In this document: piece after piece, positions 26,946 through 35,443 of the stretch
How the letters are laid out: every line of letters begins with the position of its first letter
Numbering within the stretch: position 1 is the first letter of the stretch
Notes under the pieces: generated by a model
Database searches by the model: none
What the model was told of the DNA's origin: nothing
The model's input: only the letters and a program-made list of their open reading frames with translations
Program-made: the position numbers and the translations under genes
Source: Chlamydiota bacterium
GTDB lineage: Bacteria; Chlamydiota; Chlamydiia; Chlamydiales; Rhabdochlamydiaceae
DNA: 64,000 nucleotides
Assembly (NCBI GenBank): GCA_021772335.1
Contig: JAJFMD010000007.1
Span: forward strand, 425,834-489,833
Direction: 5' to 3'

Positions 26946-28441
26946 TGAGACCAATTGTTACTGCCGATGAAATGGCTCGCATAGAAAAGATCGCGATCGA
27001 ACAAGGTGCATCAGATCTCACTTTTATGGAGACAGCCGGGCAGTCAATTGCAGAGCATACACAGCAATATATTGAACAATACGGTATAGAAAAAAAAGTT
27101 CTTTTACTCGTCGGCCGTGGAAACAATGGGGGCGATGCCCTAAAAGCAGGTTGCGATCTCCTTCAAAAGAAAATTAAGTGCACAGCTTGGTTACTCAATC
27201 CTCCTGAAGAGTGTTCTGCCCTTTGTCAAATGCAACTCGAAAACTATCGTTCAGGTGGTGGAGAGATCATCTATCTTGATAAAGAAACACCTCAATTTCC
27301 CCAATCAGGGGTGATTCTCGATGGATTAACAGGAACAGGTTTCCATGGTAGGGCGGAGGGGCTTCTCTCTGATCTTATTCATGCAGTTAATGAAAGCGCG
27401 CTTCCGATTTTCTCTATTGATATTCCCTCAGGTCTTAATGGCACAACAGGAGACGTGGAAACAGTCGCGATTCATGCTGATCAAACTCTTTATCTCTGCT
27501 TGCCCAAGCTCGGTTTTTTTATTAATTCTGGCTGGAACCATGTTGGAGAGTTATGCCCAATTGATTTTGGTCTTGAGCCAAAGTATATTGACCAGGCAGA
27601 TCACTTTGGTCACCTTGCTGAACAAGAGCAAGTTGCTTCTTTACTTCCACCGATTCAGAGAAATAGGCACAAGTATCAAGCGGGCTATGTTATAGCTATT
27701 GCAGGATCCCCTGGCATGTGCGGTGCGGGATTACTTGCTTCCTATGCTGCACTGCGCTCAGGTTGTGGAATCATTCGACTCTTTTATCCCTATGGTTTAG
27801 AAGCTGAACTTGCCAATGCTCCTTATGAGCTTGTCCGAGAAGGATGGGATTTTTCTGATCGCAGTCGTATTTTAGAAGAGTCTAAACGTGCCGGTGCATT
27901 TATCATTGGACCGGGAATTGGGCGTCATCACTCCACAGGGAAAATGCTAAAACAGCTCATTCCGAGTTTGACAAAACCAACAGTAATTGATGCCGATGGC
28001 TTATACCATCTAGCAAATAATCCCCGTTGGACGCTTCCTGCCAATCTTATCTTAACGCCGCATCATCAAGAGATGGCACGCATTTTAGGAGAAAATCATA
28101 CAGATGATCAATCTTTTCTAAACAAAGTGAGAACGTATGCAAAAGAGCGTGCATTAACTGTTGTTCTTAAAGGAGCCCCAACTTGGATTTTTCATAAAGA
28201 TCATTCACCCTTAATGATTCCCCGCGGTGATCCTGGAATGGCTACGGCAGGTTCAGGAGATGTTCTCTCTGGAATCATTGCTGCCTTTTTATCCCAAGGG
28301 CTTGATTGCGCCCAAGCAGCTCTTTTAGGAACCTATCTCCATGCTCTGGCAGGAGAATGTGCCGCTCTTGAAAAAACGTCCTATTCAATGATTGCAAGCG
28401 ATATCATTGAAGAACTTCCCGAAGCAATCCTGCTGCTTTAA
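26945..28441 (+). CDS. nnr: Bifunctional NAD(P)HX epimerase/dehydratase
   Basis: A 498-aa metabolite-repair enzyme that restores hydrated NADH/NADPH. The N-terminal YjeF_N epimerase domain (about 1-215) shows TADEMARIE, LLVGRGNNGGDALKAG and SIDIPSGL. The C-terminal carbohydrate-kinase-like dehydratase domain (about 225-498) shows AGSPGMCGAG and PGMATAGSGDVLSGIIAA. It is translationally coupled to gpsA. It ends 2 bases before the convergent epimerase gene. Confidence 0.94.
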   Translation: MRPIVTADEMARIEKIAIEQGASDLTFMETAGQSIAEHTQQYIEQYGIEKKVLLLVGRGNNGGDALKAGCDLLQKKIKCTAWLLNPPEECSALCQMQLENYRSGGGEIIYLDKETPQFPQSGVILDGLTGTGFHGRAEGLLSDLIHAVNESALPIFSIDIPSGLNGTTGDVETVAIHADQTLYLCLPKLGFFINSGWNHVGELCPIDFGLEPKYIDQADHFGHLAEQEQVASLLPPIQRNRHKYQAGYVIAIAGSPGMCGAGLLASYAALRSGCGIIRLFYPYGLEAELANAPYELVREGWDFSDRSRILEESKRAGAFIIGPGIGRHHSTGKMLKQLIPSLTKPTVIDADGLYHLANNPRWTLPANLILTPHHQEMARILGENHTDDQSFLNKVRTYAKERALTVVLKGAPTWIFHKDHSPLMIPRGDPGMATAGSGDVLSGIIAAFLSQGLDCAQAALLGTYLHALAGECAALEKTSYSMIASDIIEELPEAILLL

Positions 28442-28443
28442 TC

Positions 28444-29406
28444 TTAGCAAATAAGAGAAGCTTGGTACCAATTGACAAATTTCTCCAAGCCTTGTTCGAG
28501 TGTGGTTTTTGGCTGGTAGTTTAGCAGTTTCTCTGCTTTGGAAATATTGGCATAAGTGATTTTAACATCACCTTTTTGCATGGGGAGATAGTTTTTTTCT
28601 GCCTCTTTTCCTAGAAGATTTTCTAGGATGGTGATCATATCTGAGAGTTTTTCTGCTTTATTATTGCCAAGATTAAAGATCTCGTAGGGAGCAGAAAGTG
28701 TAATGGACTGGCATAATGCATCAACAATATCATCGATGTAGGTAAAGTCGCGCTGCATATCACCATGATTATAAATGTCTATCGGATGATTGTTTGTGAT
28801 TGCTTCAGCAAATTTATAATAGGCCATATCAGGGCGTCCCCAAGGGCCATAAACAGTAAAGAAACGAAGACCGGTAGCTTTGATTCCATAGAGATCGTGG
28901 TAAGAGTAGGCGAGAACTTCGTTTGCTTTCTTTGTTGCGCCATAGAGACTGACAGGTTTATCTGTTGGAGACTCTTCTGAGAACGGAGTGTCATTGCTAT
29001 TACCGTATACAGATGAGGATGAGGCGTAAATTAGAGGGATATCAGGGTTATTTCTACACGCTTCGAGAATGTTTAGAAATGCAGCGATGTTACTGTCAAT
29101 ATAGCTATGGGGTTTATCAATACTATAGCGTACTCCTGCTTGCGCAGCTAAGTGGACGATGTGCGTGGGTTTCTCACGCTCAATCAGTTCAAAGAGGTAA
29201 TCACGGGCACAAAGATCTAAGGAAATGAGTTTCATCCCTTGTTGACGTAGTAAATCGGCACGTTGTTGTTTAAGTTTAGGATCGTAATAACGATTAAAAT
29301 TATCGCAGCCAATGACTTCAATATTTTGACTTAAGAGATGTTTGGCGAGATGAAAGCCGATAAATCCGGCGCACCCTGTGATAAGTATCCGATTTTTTGC
29401 TTGCAT
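28444..29406 (-). CDS. NAD-dependent nucleotide-sugar epimerase (UDP-glucuronate 4-epimerase type)
   Basis: A 320-aa extended short-chain dehydrogenase. The NAD-binding motif is GCAGFIGFHLA; the catalytic triad is SSSSVYG and YGATKKANE (Tyr-x3-Lys). The segment LRFFTVYGPWGRPDMAYYKF is characteristic of UDP-glucuronate/UDP-galacturonate 4-epimerases of capsule and LPS clusters. The frame is open up to 29565, but the ATG at 29406 has an ideal AGGGAGGAAG ribosome-binding site and begins right before the Rossmann fold, so the upstream extension, which would overlap the divergent wza-like gene, is rejected. Confidence 0.9.
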   Translation of the reverse strand: MQAKNRILITGCAGFIGFHLAKHLLSQNIEVIGCDNFNRYYDPKLKQQRADLLRQQGMKLISLDLCARDYLFELIEREKPTHIVHLAAQAGVRYSIDKPHSYIDSNIAAFLNILEACRNNPDIPLIYASSSSVYGNSNDTPFSEESPTDKPVSLYGATKKANEVLAYSYHDLYGIKATGLRFFTVYGPWGRPDMAYYKFAEAITNNHPIDIYNHGDMQRDFTYIDDIVDALCQSITLSAPYEIFNLGNNKAEKLSDMITILENLLGKEAEKNYLPMQKGDVKITYANISKAEKLLNYQPKTTLEQGLEKFVNWYQASLIC

Positions 29407-29461
29407 TGACTTCCTCCCTTGTCTTAAATTCAACGCGCTATAATAGCAGTTGTATGGATAA

Positions 29462-30517
29462 ATGAAAGTTCTTTTCCCTTTGTTGACTGTTTTAATTTTA
29501 TTAAGTGGTTGTACCAATCCTCCATTGATCGGTGAGGGTGTGTATGGTGCTGAAGAGCTTGTCATCGATTCTTTTAAGGTTCAGGAGGGAAAGTTTGCGA
29601 TTTTAGAAATGGAAGGTCGCGAGTTTCCTCCATTAGAAGACGCATTTCTTTGTGAATACGATGATCGGGTTTTAGAGGGAGATGTTTTGCAGATCACTCT
29701 TTACCATCCATTGAGACAAGATCTTGTCGAAGCGATGGAAAAGATTTCTCAAAAAAGGGGCTTTATTGTTTGTCAAGGGGCAGTGCAATTGCCTGATATG
29801 CCTCCAATTCAAATTGGAGGGATGACACTTGATGAAGCAAGAGAGACTTTGCAAAACGCCTATGGTCAGTCAATTGATGAGCTTGAAGTTTTTGTTAGTT
29901 ATAAAGAGCGGGTTCAGCGAAAAATTGAGCTAATGGGAATGGTTTCTGTTCCCAATATTCCGGTCGATGGGAAAACGCGATTATTCGAAGTATTATCCCT
30001 TGCCCGCGTTCCGACCAATGCTAATTTATTCAAGAGCTATGTGTTACGCAATAATATGATTTTGCCTGTTGATCTTGACAAGCTCGTTAAGCAGGGGGAT
30101 ATGAGTCAAAACATTGTCATGCACGGTGGTGATAAGATTTATATTGGTGAGCCACAAGCAAGCACTGTGATGGTCATTGGTGAGGTGGTTAAACCCTCTG
30201 TTTTTGAGATTCCTAATGGGACCGTTCCTTTGAGTCAAGCATTGGCAAGAGCTGGTGGTGTAGCAACAACTGGAGATAAGTCATATATTCAAGTGATTCG
30301 AGGAAATGTACTCAACCCAAAAATCTATTCATTAAACTGGGAACATATCGTGCGTTTGCGCAGTGATAGTTTATTGCTAATCCCTGGCGATATTATTTAT
30401 GTCGCTGCACGGCCAATTACAGAATGGAATCGCTTTGTTAATGATGTCTTGCCGACAATTGTTGGAATTGAGTTGATTTCAAGCGGCGCCAAAAATGTCG
30501 GAATTACATTGCCATGA
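29462..30517 (+). CDS. Polysaccharide export outer-membrane lipoprotein (Wza-like)
   Basis: A 351-aa protein with a lipoprotein signal: hydrophobic leader, lipobox LSGC with lipidated C17. Residues about 60-140 form the poly-export domain (EGDVLQITLYHP and the VQLPDMPPIQIGGMTLDEA stretch), followed by two SLBB-like domains (around ELMGMVSVPNIPVDGKTRL and MVIGEVVKPSVFEIPNGT). Wza-type proteins form the octameric channel for capsule or exopolysaccharide. It overlaps the Wzc-like gene by ATGA (30514-30517) and is divergent from the epimerase gene. Confidence 0.88.
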   Translation: MKVLFPLLTVLILLSGCTNPPLIGEGVYGAEELVIDSFKVQEGKFAILEMEGREFPPLEDAFLCEYDDRVLEGDVLQITLYHPLRQDLVEAMEKISQKRGFIVCQGAVQLPDMPPIQIGGMTLDEARETLQNAYGQSIDELEVFVSYKERVQRKIELMGMVSVPNIPVDGKTRLFEVLSLARVPTNANLFKSYVLRNNMILPVDLDKLVKQGDMSQNIVMHGGDKIYIGEPQASTVMVIGEVVKPSVFEIPNGTVPLSQALARAGGVATTGDKSYIQVIRGNVLNPKIYSLNWEHIVRLRSDSLLLIPGDIIYVAARPITEWNRFVNDVLPTIVGIELISSGAKNVGITLP

Positions 30518-32832
30518 GAGATGAACATTTTTTTACTTATTCAGATGTTGCTTTATTAATGCGCCGACATCGACGAGTATTGTTTTTAAGCTCTCTGTTT
30601 TTTATCTGTTGTTTTCTCATCTTTGCTGGATCAAAAGGACCGAAGTACCGCGCTGATGGGCTATTTAAGCATGAACAAAGTCGTGATGATGCGGGATATT
30701 CAGTAGAAGCGTTGATGAAAAACTTAAGCTCTATTGGACAGGGGGGAGAAGCGCGCACACTTTTTCAATGTCGTACGATTATTTATCCGCTTGTTGAATA
30801 TTTTGGTTTGCAAGTTGAAGTAAAAGAGAGCTCCTTTTTGCGCAACATTAGAGACTTATTGCGCGCTGAGTTTTTATCTCCTTTGTCTGCAGTTGATCGT
30901 TTTTCATTTACTGATGTGATCTATCATAAAGATGATCCTCTGGAAATTGATCTGCTTTTTCGTACACCTTCAAACTACGTTGCAATTGATAAGAGTGGAG
31001 AAGAAATATTTACCGGTAGAGTGGGCCATGAGATTGAAAATGCTTACATTCACTGGGTCTTAGAGAGCGTACCAAAGAATCTTAAACTCAATCACCGTTA
31101 TTCTGTAAAGGTGCAGCCTTGGCAAATCGTCGCAAAGAAATTAGCAAAGAAGATCGATGTGCGCCTTAATAAGTCAAATAAGCGCATTGTTGAACTCAGC
31201 TATAGTGATCGCGATAGGGAAAAAGCACGCTTATTATTACGCGCCTTGATGGGAAGTTTTCAGCTTCACATTGAGCGCGATGCAAGCGAGGTTGCCAAAC
31301 AGCAGTTTGAGTTTTTAGACCAAAGACAGCAGGAGCTATTTGCTCATCTTAATCAGTTTCTTGATGCGCATGTCGATTTTTTAAAACAAAATTGGGGAAC
31401 GGACGGATTCATTGATACAGAAAAGCAAATCGCTGCTGTAGCAAAAACACAAGAGGAATATTTAAATCGTCTGCTTGATTTGGATATTGAACAAAAACGT
31501 TTTGAAAAAAGTGGTGGATTGCGCAAGCAAAAAACTGCGGTGAATAAAAACGAATTATCCGGCGCATTACAAACGTTTAGCAGAGTTAGCAGTGAGATAG
31601 AAAACCCCGGTAATGATCAACGATTAATTTCTAATGAACTCGAAAGGGCTGCACGCACAGTTCTTTTAAGTTTGCACAGAAACCCATCGAGCAATCCAAA
31701 TGTCCAAGCGATCGATCCAATAAGCGTTAAAGAGCTTTATATCCGTTACAACGACCAATTAGATCGAGTAAGTCTGGAGATGAAACAACTCTTTTTTGCA
31801 ATTGACAAGCTGCGTTCACCAAATTTTGAATTAACCGGTTTAAAAGCCCTTTTACCTGACTCAATAAACCCCTTGCTTCTCGATGAGCTCGGTCAGCTTT
31901 CACTTCATCTTCACGATCGAGCAAATTGGAGTGACAAAGAGATTTCGCGTACGCATAAACAACTCGATGCTAGGCGGGAGCAAATCATCGATCAACTCAA
32001 TCAACAAATCGATTTACTCCAAATCAAAGTTGACTTAATCGAAGATAAAATTAGTGATTTAAGAAATTCCTCTCTTAATTTGATTCAATCTGAGAAGAAA
32101 CTGATTAAGGATAAGCTTTCTGACTTAAGCGATAAGCTCAAGGATGTGCCTGAGAAATGGCGTTTTGAAAATGAGCTAAAAACGCAAACTGCTTTTGCTC
32201 GCACAATTGTCGAGGGAATGCGCCGCTTAATTGAAAATAAAGCGATTGAACATCAGCTCAAAGTACTCGGTTCTAAAGAACTTGATCCCCCTTTTGCAAG
32301 TGTGCGCCCTGCCTATCCATTTCTATTTCTTAAAGCATTTGTTTTTGGCAGTTTTGGCTATCTACTGATGCTTTTTCTACTAGGAACGCGTGATCTAAAA
32401 CGGGGCTTACCTCTCACTTTATCGACATTGCAATTGCATACTCCGTTTGTTTTTGGAAGAGGAGTATTAGAACACTTTGTTCGCTTAAGTAAAGGCAAAG
32501 TAATTGCGATTTTAGGTGAAGGCAATTCAGGAGAAGCGCTTGCTCAGCTTTTTGAAGAAAGAGGCAATCGTGTCTATTTGATTAAAGCAGAAGAGAGAGT
32601 ATTTTGCAGAGAGTTTCAAGAGCGCTTGAGTAATTTAAAACAAGAGTATGATAAAGTTATTTGTGTATTTGATTGGTCGATTGCTTGCAGCCCAGCGTAT
32701 GAATTTGCAGCGCTTAGTGATTGCACGTTAGTAACAATTTGCTCAGAAAGACTCGATCAGATTAAATTTTATCTTAATCTCAATCAAGGCCAGGAAGATC
32801 CACGTGCGATTTTTGCGTTTCATAGCTCTTAA
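30514..32832 (+). CDS. Chain-length determinant protein, Wzc-like, with degenerate kinase domain
   Basis: A 772-aa inner-membrane protein with TM1 at about 20-37, a long coiled-coil-rich periplasmic region (to about 600), and TM2 at about 607-626. The cytoplasmic C terminus of about 130 residues occupies the place of the bacterial tyrosine kinase domain of Wzc. Its P-loop position reads LGEGNSGEA (about residue 668), lacking the Walker A Gly-Lys-Thr/Ser, and there is no C-terminal tyrosine cluster. It probably controls polysaccharide chain length and contacts the Wza-like lipoprotein without kinase activity. The downstream outer-membrane gene starts inside its last 29 bases. Confidence 0.8.
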   Translation: MRDEHFFTYSDVALLMRRHRRVLFLSSLFFICCFLIFAGSKGPKYRADGLFKHEQSRDDAGYSVEALMKNLSSIGQGGEARTLFQCRTIIYPLVEYFGLQVEVKESSFLRNIRDLLRAEFLSPLSAVDRFSFTDVIYHKDDPLEIDLLFRTPSNYVAIDKSGEEIFTGRVGHEIENAYIHWVLESVPKNLKLNHRYSVKVQPWQIVAKKLAKKIDVRLNKSNKRIVELSYSDRDREKARLLLRALMGSFQLHIERDASEVAKQQFEFLDQRQQELFAHLNQFLDAHVDFLKQNWGTDGFIDTEKQIAAVAKTQEEYLNRLLDLDIEQKRFEKSGGLRKQKTAVNKNELSGALQTFSRVSSEIENPGNDQRLISNELERAARTVLLSLHRNPSSNPNVQAIDPISVKELYIRYNDQLDRVSLEMKQLFFAIDKLRSPNFELTGLKALLPDSINPLLLDELGQLSLHLHDRANWSDKEISRTHKQLDARREQIIDQLNQQIDLLQIKVDLIEDKISDLRNSSLNLIQSEKKLIKDKLSDLSDKLKDVPEKWRFENELKTQTAFARTIVEGMRRLIENKAIEHQLKVLGSKELDPPFASVRPAYPFLFLKAFVFGSFGYLLMLFLLGTRDLKRGLPLTLSTLQLHTPFVFGRGVLEHFVRLSKGKVIAILGEGNSGEALAQLFEERGNRVYLIKAEERVFCREFQERLSNLKQEYDKVICVFDWSIACSPAYEFAALSDCTLVTICSERLDQIKFYLNLNQGQEDPRAIFAFHSS

Positions 32833-33763
32833 CTTGCTTTTTGCTTTCAATCTTTGTGCGACATTGAACCCTCAAAACCTTCCTTGGTTTACAGGACCCA
32901 TGATCAGCCCAAGCAGACAAATCCTTGAACCAGGAGAATTTCTTTTTCAGCCCTTAGTTTTTGTCTTCGATATCAATGGGCATTATGATGAAAATTGGAA
33001 AGCGCAGCGCATACCTACAATTACTTCTGTTGTTCAGCTCAATGTGCTTGAAGTAGGAATCACTCCTTATTTAGATCTCCAAGCGATTCCTATCTGGGAA
33101 GTTAACCATTCTCAGGGAGTGACAACAACGCGCTTTAGCGATTTTGAAATGGCTTTAAATATCCAAATTTTAAGAGATGATGAAGATCCCAGGTTCCCTT
33201 CCCTGTTAATCCAGCTTCGAGAGATTTTCCCCACAGGACAATACCAAAAGCTCGATCCGAATAAACATTTTACCGATATTTCAGGAAGAGGATCATTCGT
33301 TTCAGAGATTTTTACAACTTTTGGAAAGGTGGTGCACATCACCGGAGACCGTTACATCAGTTCCCGTCTTGCCCTTGGCTATGCTTTTCCTTCATCTACT
33401 GGTGTTGAGGGGCTTAACTTTTATGGTGGAGGGGTTGGAACTAAAGGAACTGTCAGGCCAGGAAATTTTTTCGAAGCACTAGCCTCTACTGAACTCAGTG
33501 TGACTCATCATTGGGCTCTTGTTGGAGAAGCGGTCTACTTTTCAAAAAGATCGGATAAATTTCATGGAGATCCAGGATTCACCGAGCAAGGGTGTATTGC
33601 TAAAGTAGGACTTCCTTCTCAAGAGAGTTTTTCCATCGCTCCAGCTGTAGAGTATGCATTCAGTAATAATCTCGGTCTTATCGGGGGTGTTTGGATTACT
33701 TTATTTGGACGCAATGCCGATCGATTTACAAGCTATGTCATTTCTTTTGCAGGCGTGTTTTAA
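32804..33763 (+). CDS. Outer-membrane beta-barrel protein
   Basis: A 319-aa protein with a cleavable signal peptide (FLRFIALNLLFAFNLCA), alternating amphipathic strands, and a C-terminal Phe (SYVISFAGVF) typical of BAM-assembled barrels. The start is GTG at 32804, overlapping the Wzc-like gene by 29 bases, so it belongs to the same operon. The repeated strands with Gly/aromatic patterns resemble putative transporters of the phenol-degradation MetA type, but the family is uncertain. It may be a polysaccharide-export partner or an unrelated channel. A diverged copy of its last 20 codons lies at 35257-35319. Confidence 0.72.
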   Translation: MRFLRFIALNLLFAFNLCATLNPQNLPWFTGPMISPSRQILEPGEFLFQPLVFVFDINGHYDENWKAQRIPTITSVVQLNVLEVGITPYLDLQAIPIWEVNHSQGVTTTRFSDFEMALNIQILRDDEDPRFPSLLIQLREIFPTGQYQKLDPNKHFTDISGRGSFVSEIFTTFGKVVHITGDRYISSRLALGYAFPSSTGVEGLNFYGGGVGTKGTVRPGNFFEALASTELSVTHHWALVGEAVYFSKRSDKFHGDPGFTEQGCIAKVGLPSQESFSIAPAVEYAFSNNLGLIGGVWITLFGRNADRFTSYVISFAGVF

Positions 33764-33827
33764 ATAGTATTATTGCATGCGATTTTTAACTGTTCATTCA
33801 AAATTATAATTAACAAATTAAGTCTTG

Positions 33828-33855
33828 TTGACTTTGGTTGTTTTTTATATATAAT
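33828..33855 (+). promoter_or_regulatory. Promoter of first GH1 gene
   Basis: TTGACT at 33828-33833 and a perfect TATAAT at 33850-33855, 16 bases apart, 33 bases upstream of the GH1 start. This is the best housekeeping-type promoter seen in the window. Confidence 0.65.
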
Positions 33856-33888
33856 TCGCTCTCTTTTTTATTTTAAATATAGTACAAT

Positions 33889-35244
33889 ATGAGCACCTCG
33901 GCGTCTTTAATATCTGCTTTTCCGAAAGAATTTTTATGGGGTACGGCAACATCTGAATACCAAGTTTCAGGTGCTGATCATTGTCCTGATAGTGATTGGG
34001 CATGGCATGAGAATCATTCTAGTACGGCAAGACAGAATACGGGTTTTCCTTTGCCATATACTAATCACGGGATTAACCATTGGAATAATGTTTATCGCGA
34101 TGTTCTCTTTTTAAAAAAACTTGGCGTAACAAGTTATCGTTTTAGTGTAGAGTGGAGCAAAATTGAGCCTAGAAAGGGGCAATATGATCAAGAAGCGATA
34201 GCTCACTACAAACGTTTATGTGATGAATTAAATCGAGAAGGCATCAAGCCAATGATTACATTGCATCATTTTACTATTCCCCAGTGGTTTGCTGAGCAAG
34301 GAGGGTTTGAAAAAGAGGGAAATATTCAAAGTTTCGTCTCCTTTTGTGAATATGTGTTTAGCCAGATAGGAGAAAAGGTGAATTTATGGACGACGATTAA
34401 CGAGCCAGCTGTTTACGCTTTAATGGGGTATTTACTCGGAAGACACCCTCCTTTTAAGAAAAATGGAGATATTGCGGTTGTTGTGTTAGTCAATATGCTC
34501 AAAGCTCACTGCTTTGTTTATCAAGCATTGAAAAAAATCCGCCCTGGAGCGCAAGTCGGTATTGCACATAGCGTGCTTAGTGTGCTTAAAGAGAAAACAT
34601 ATTCTAATGCAAAGCTTTTAGAAGCAACTGATGAAATAGATTTGAATTATTTCTTCAATGAATCTGTGATGAATTTTTTCAAAAACCGCCAAACAGAACT
34701 AAATATGCGAGATAGGGCTGCTCTAAATGTCAATAGCTCTGTTCTTGCAGAGTTTTCTGCTGAAAAACTCACTGATTGGTTTGGGATTAACTATTATACG
34801 AGTTGTCTTTACAGAGCGGGATTTAGCTGTCCTCCTAGTCAACAGACATGCCAAGAGGGAGAACAGGATAAAAGTTATGCATATCGTTTTGAACCTTCTG
34901 CAATTGAACATGCTATTAGGTATGCAAACCAGCTTGGATTTCCGATTTATATTACAGAAACCGGCACTCCTTATTCAGATAATCCTCGTTTATTAACTTC
35001 TTTTGCTGAGAAGGTGATTAGTGCAACTGGCAGATGTATCGAAGAAGGAGCTGATATTAGAGGAATATATTGGTCAAGTATGGCGGACAGCTATGAATGG
35101 GCTTCGGGCTATAATCCAAAAATTCGTTTTGGATTAGCTAGATATGATAAGAGTTCGAATAGTTTTGCAATAAAAAATGGGGCAAAAGTTTTTCTTCGAG
35201 CTATTAAGCATCACAAGAATAGATTTGTTGATATCGATGTATAG
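33889..35244 (+). CDS. GH1 family glycosidase (beta-glucosidase/6-phospho-beta-glucosidase type), copy 1
   Basis: A 451-aa cytoplasmic (no signal peptide) family-1 glycoside hydrolase. The acid/base Glu is E172 in TINEP and the nucleophile is E357 in ITETG, where most members have ITENG. FLWGTATSEYQVSGA near the N terminus and LHHFTIPQWF are typical. The -1 subsite WxxxxxxYEW is retained, but the usual WAEGY reads WASGY. It hydrolyses beta-glycosides or their 6-phosphates; the substrate is not determinable. It is the first of a tandem pair and appears more diverged in the C-terminal part than copy 2. Confidence 0.9.
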   Translation: MSTSASLISAFPKEFLWGTATSEYQVSGADHCPDSDWAWHENHSSTARQNTGFPLPYTNHGINHWNNVYRDVLFLKKLGVTSYRFSVEWSKIEPRKGQYDQEAIAHYKRLCDELNREGIKPMITLHHFTIPQWFAEQGGFEKEGNIQSFVSFCEYVFSQIGEKVNLWTTINEPAVYALMGYLLGRHPPFKKNGDIAVVVLVNMLKAHCFVYQALKKIRPGAQVGIAHSVLSVLKEKTYSNAKLLEATDEIDLNYFFNESVMNFFKNRQTELNMRDRAALNVNSSVLAEFSAEKLTDWFGINYYTSCLYRAGFSCPPSQQTCQEGEQDKSYAYRFEPSAIEHAIRYANQLGFPIYITETGTPYSDNPRLLTSFAEKVISATGRCIEEGADIRGIYWSSMADSYEWASGYNPKIRFGLARYDKSSNSFAIKNGAKVFLRAIKHHKNRFVDIDV

Positions 35245-35256
35245 TAAAGGGAGGCT

Positions 35257-35319
35257 TTGCTTGGGCGTAATATTGATCGATTTACAAGCTATGTTGTTTC
35301 TTTTGCAGGCGTGTTTTAA
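35257..35319 (+). pseudogene. Duplicated 3' remnant of the outer-membrane protein gene
   Basis: The last 20 codons plus stop here read LLGRNIDRFTSYVVSFAGVF, matching the C terminus of the upstream barrel protein (LFGRNADRFTSYVISFAGVF, coded at 33701-33763). It sits between the two GH1 genes and lacks the rest of the gene. It marks the junction of a tandem duplication that started inside the outer-membrane gene and included the first GH1 gene with its promoter region. Confidence 0.85.
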
Positions 35320-35374
35320 AGAAAGCTGAGTAAAAGTCTATTTTCAAATTATAATTACTATATTTTCATCTTTA

Positions 35375-35404
35375 TTGTTAATTATTCATATTTTGATGTA
35401 TAAT
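35375..35404 (+). promoter_or_regulatory. Promoter of second GH1 gene
   Basis: TATAAT at 35399-35404 with a weaker TTGTTA at 35375-35380, 18 bases upstream. It occupies the same place as the promoter of copy 1, and the flanking AT-rich sequence (TCAAA followed by TTATAATTA) is recognisably shared, so the promoter was duplicated along with the gene. Confidence 0.5.
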
Positions 35405-35443
35405 TGATTATATTTTTAATATTAAATATGGCGGAGTATAAGT

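Noticed and set aside
29407..29565. 53-codon N-terminal extension of the epimerase gene
   Set aside because: It precedes an ATG with an ideal ribosome-binding site right before the Rossmann fold, and it would overlap the start and signal peptide of the divergent Wza-like gene.
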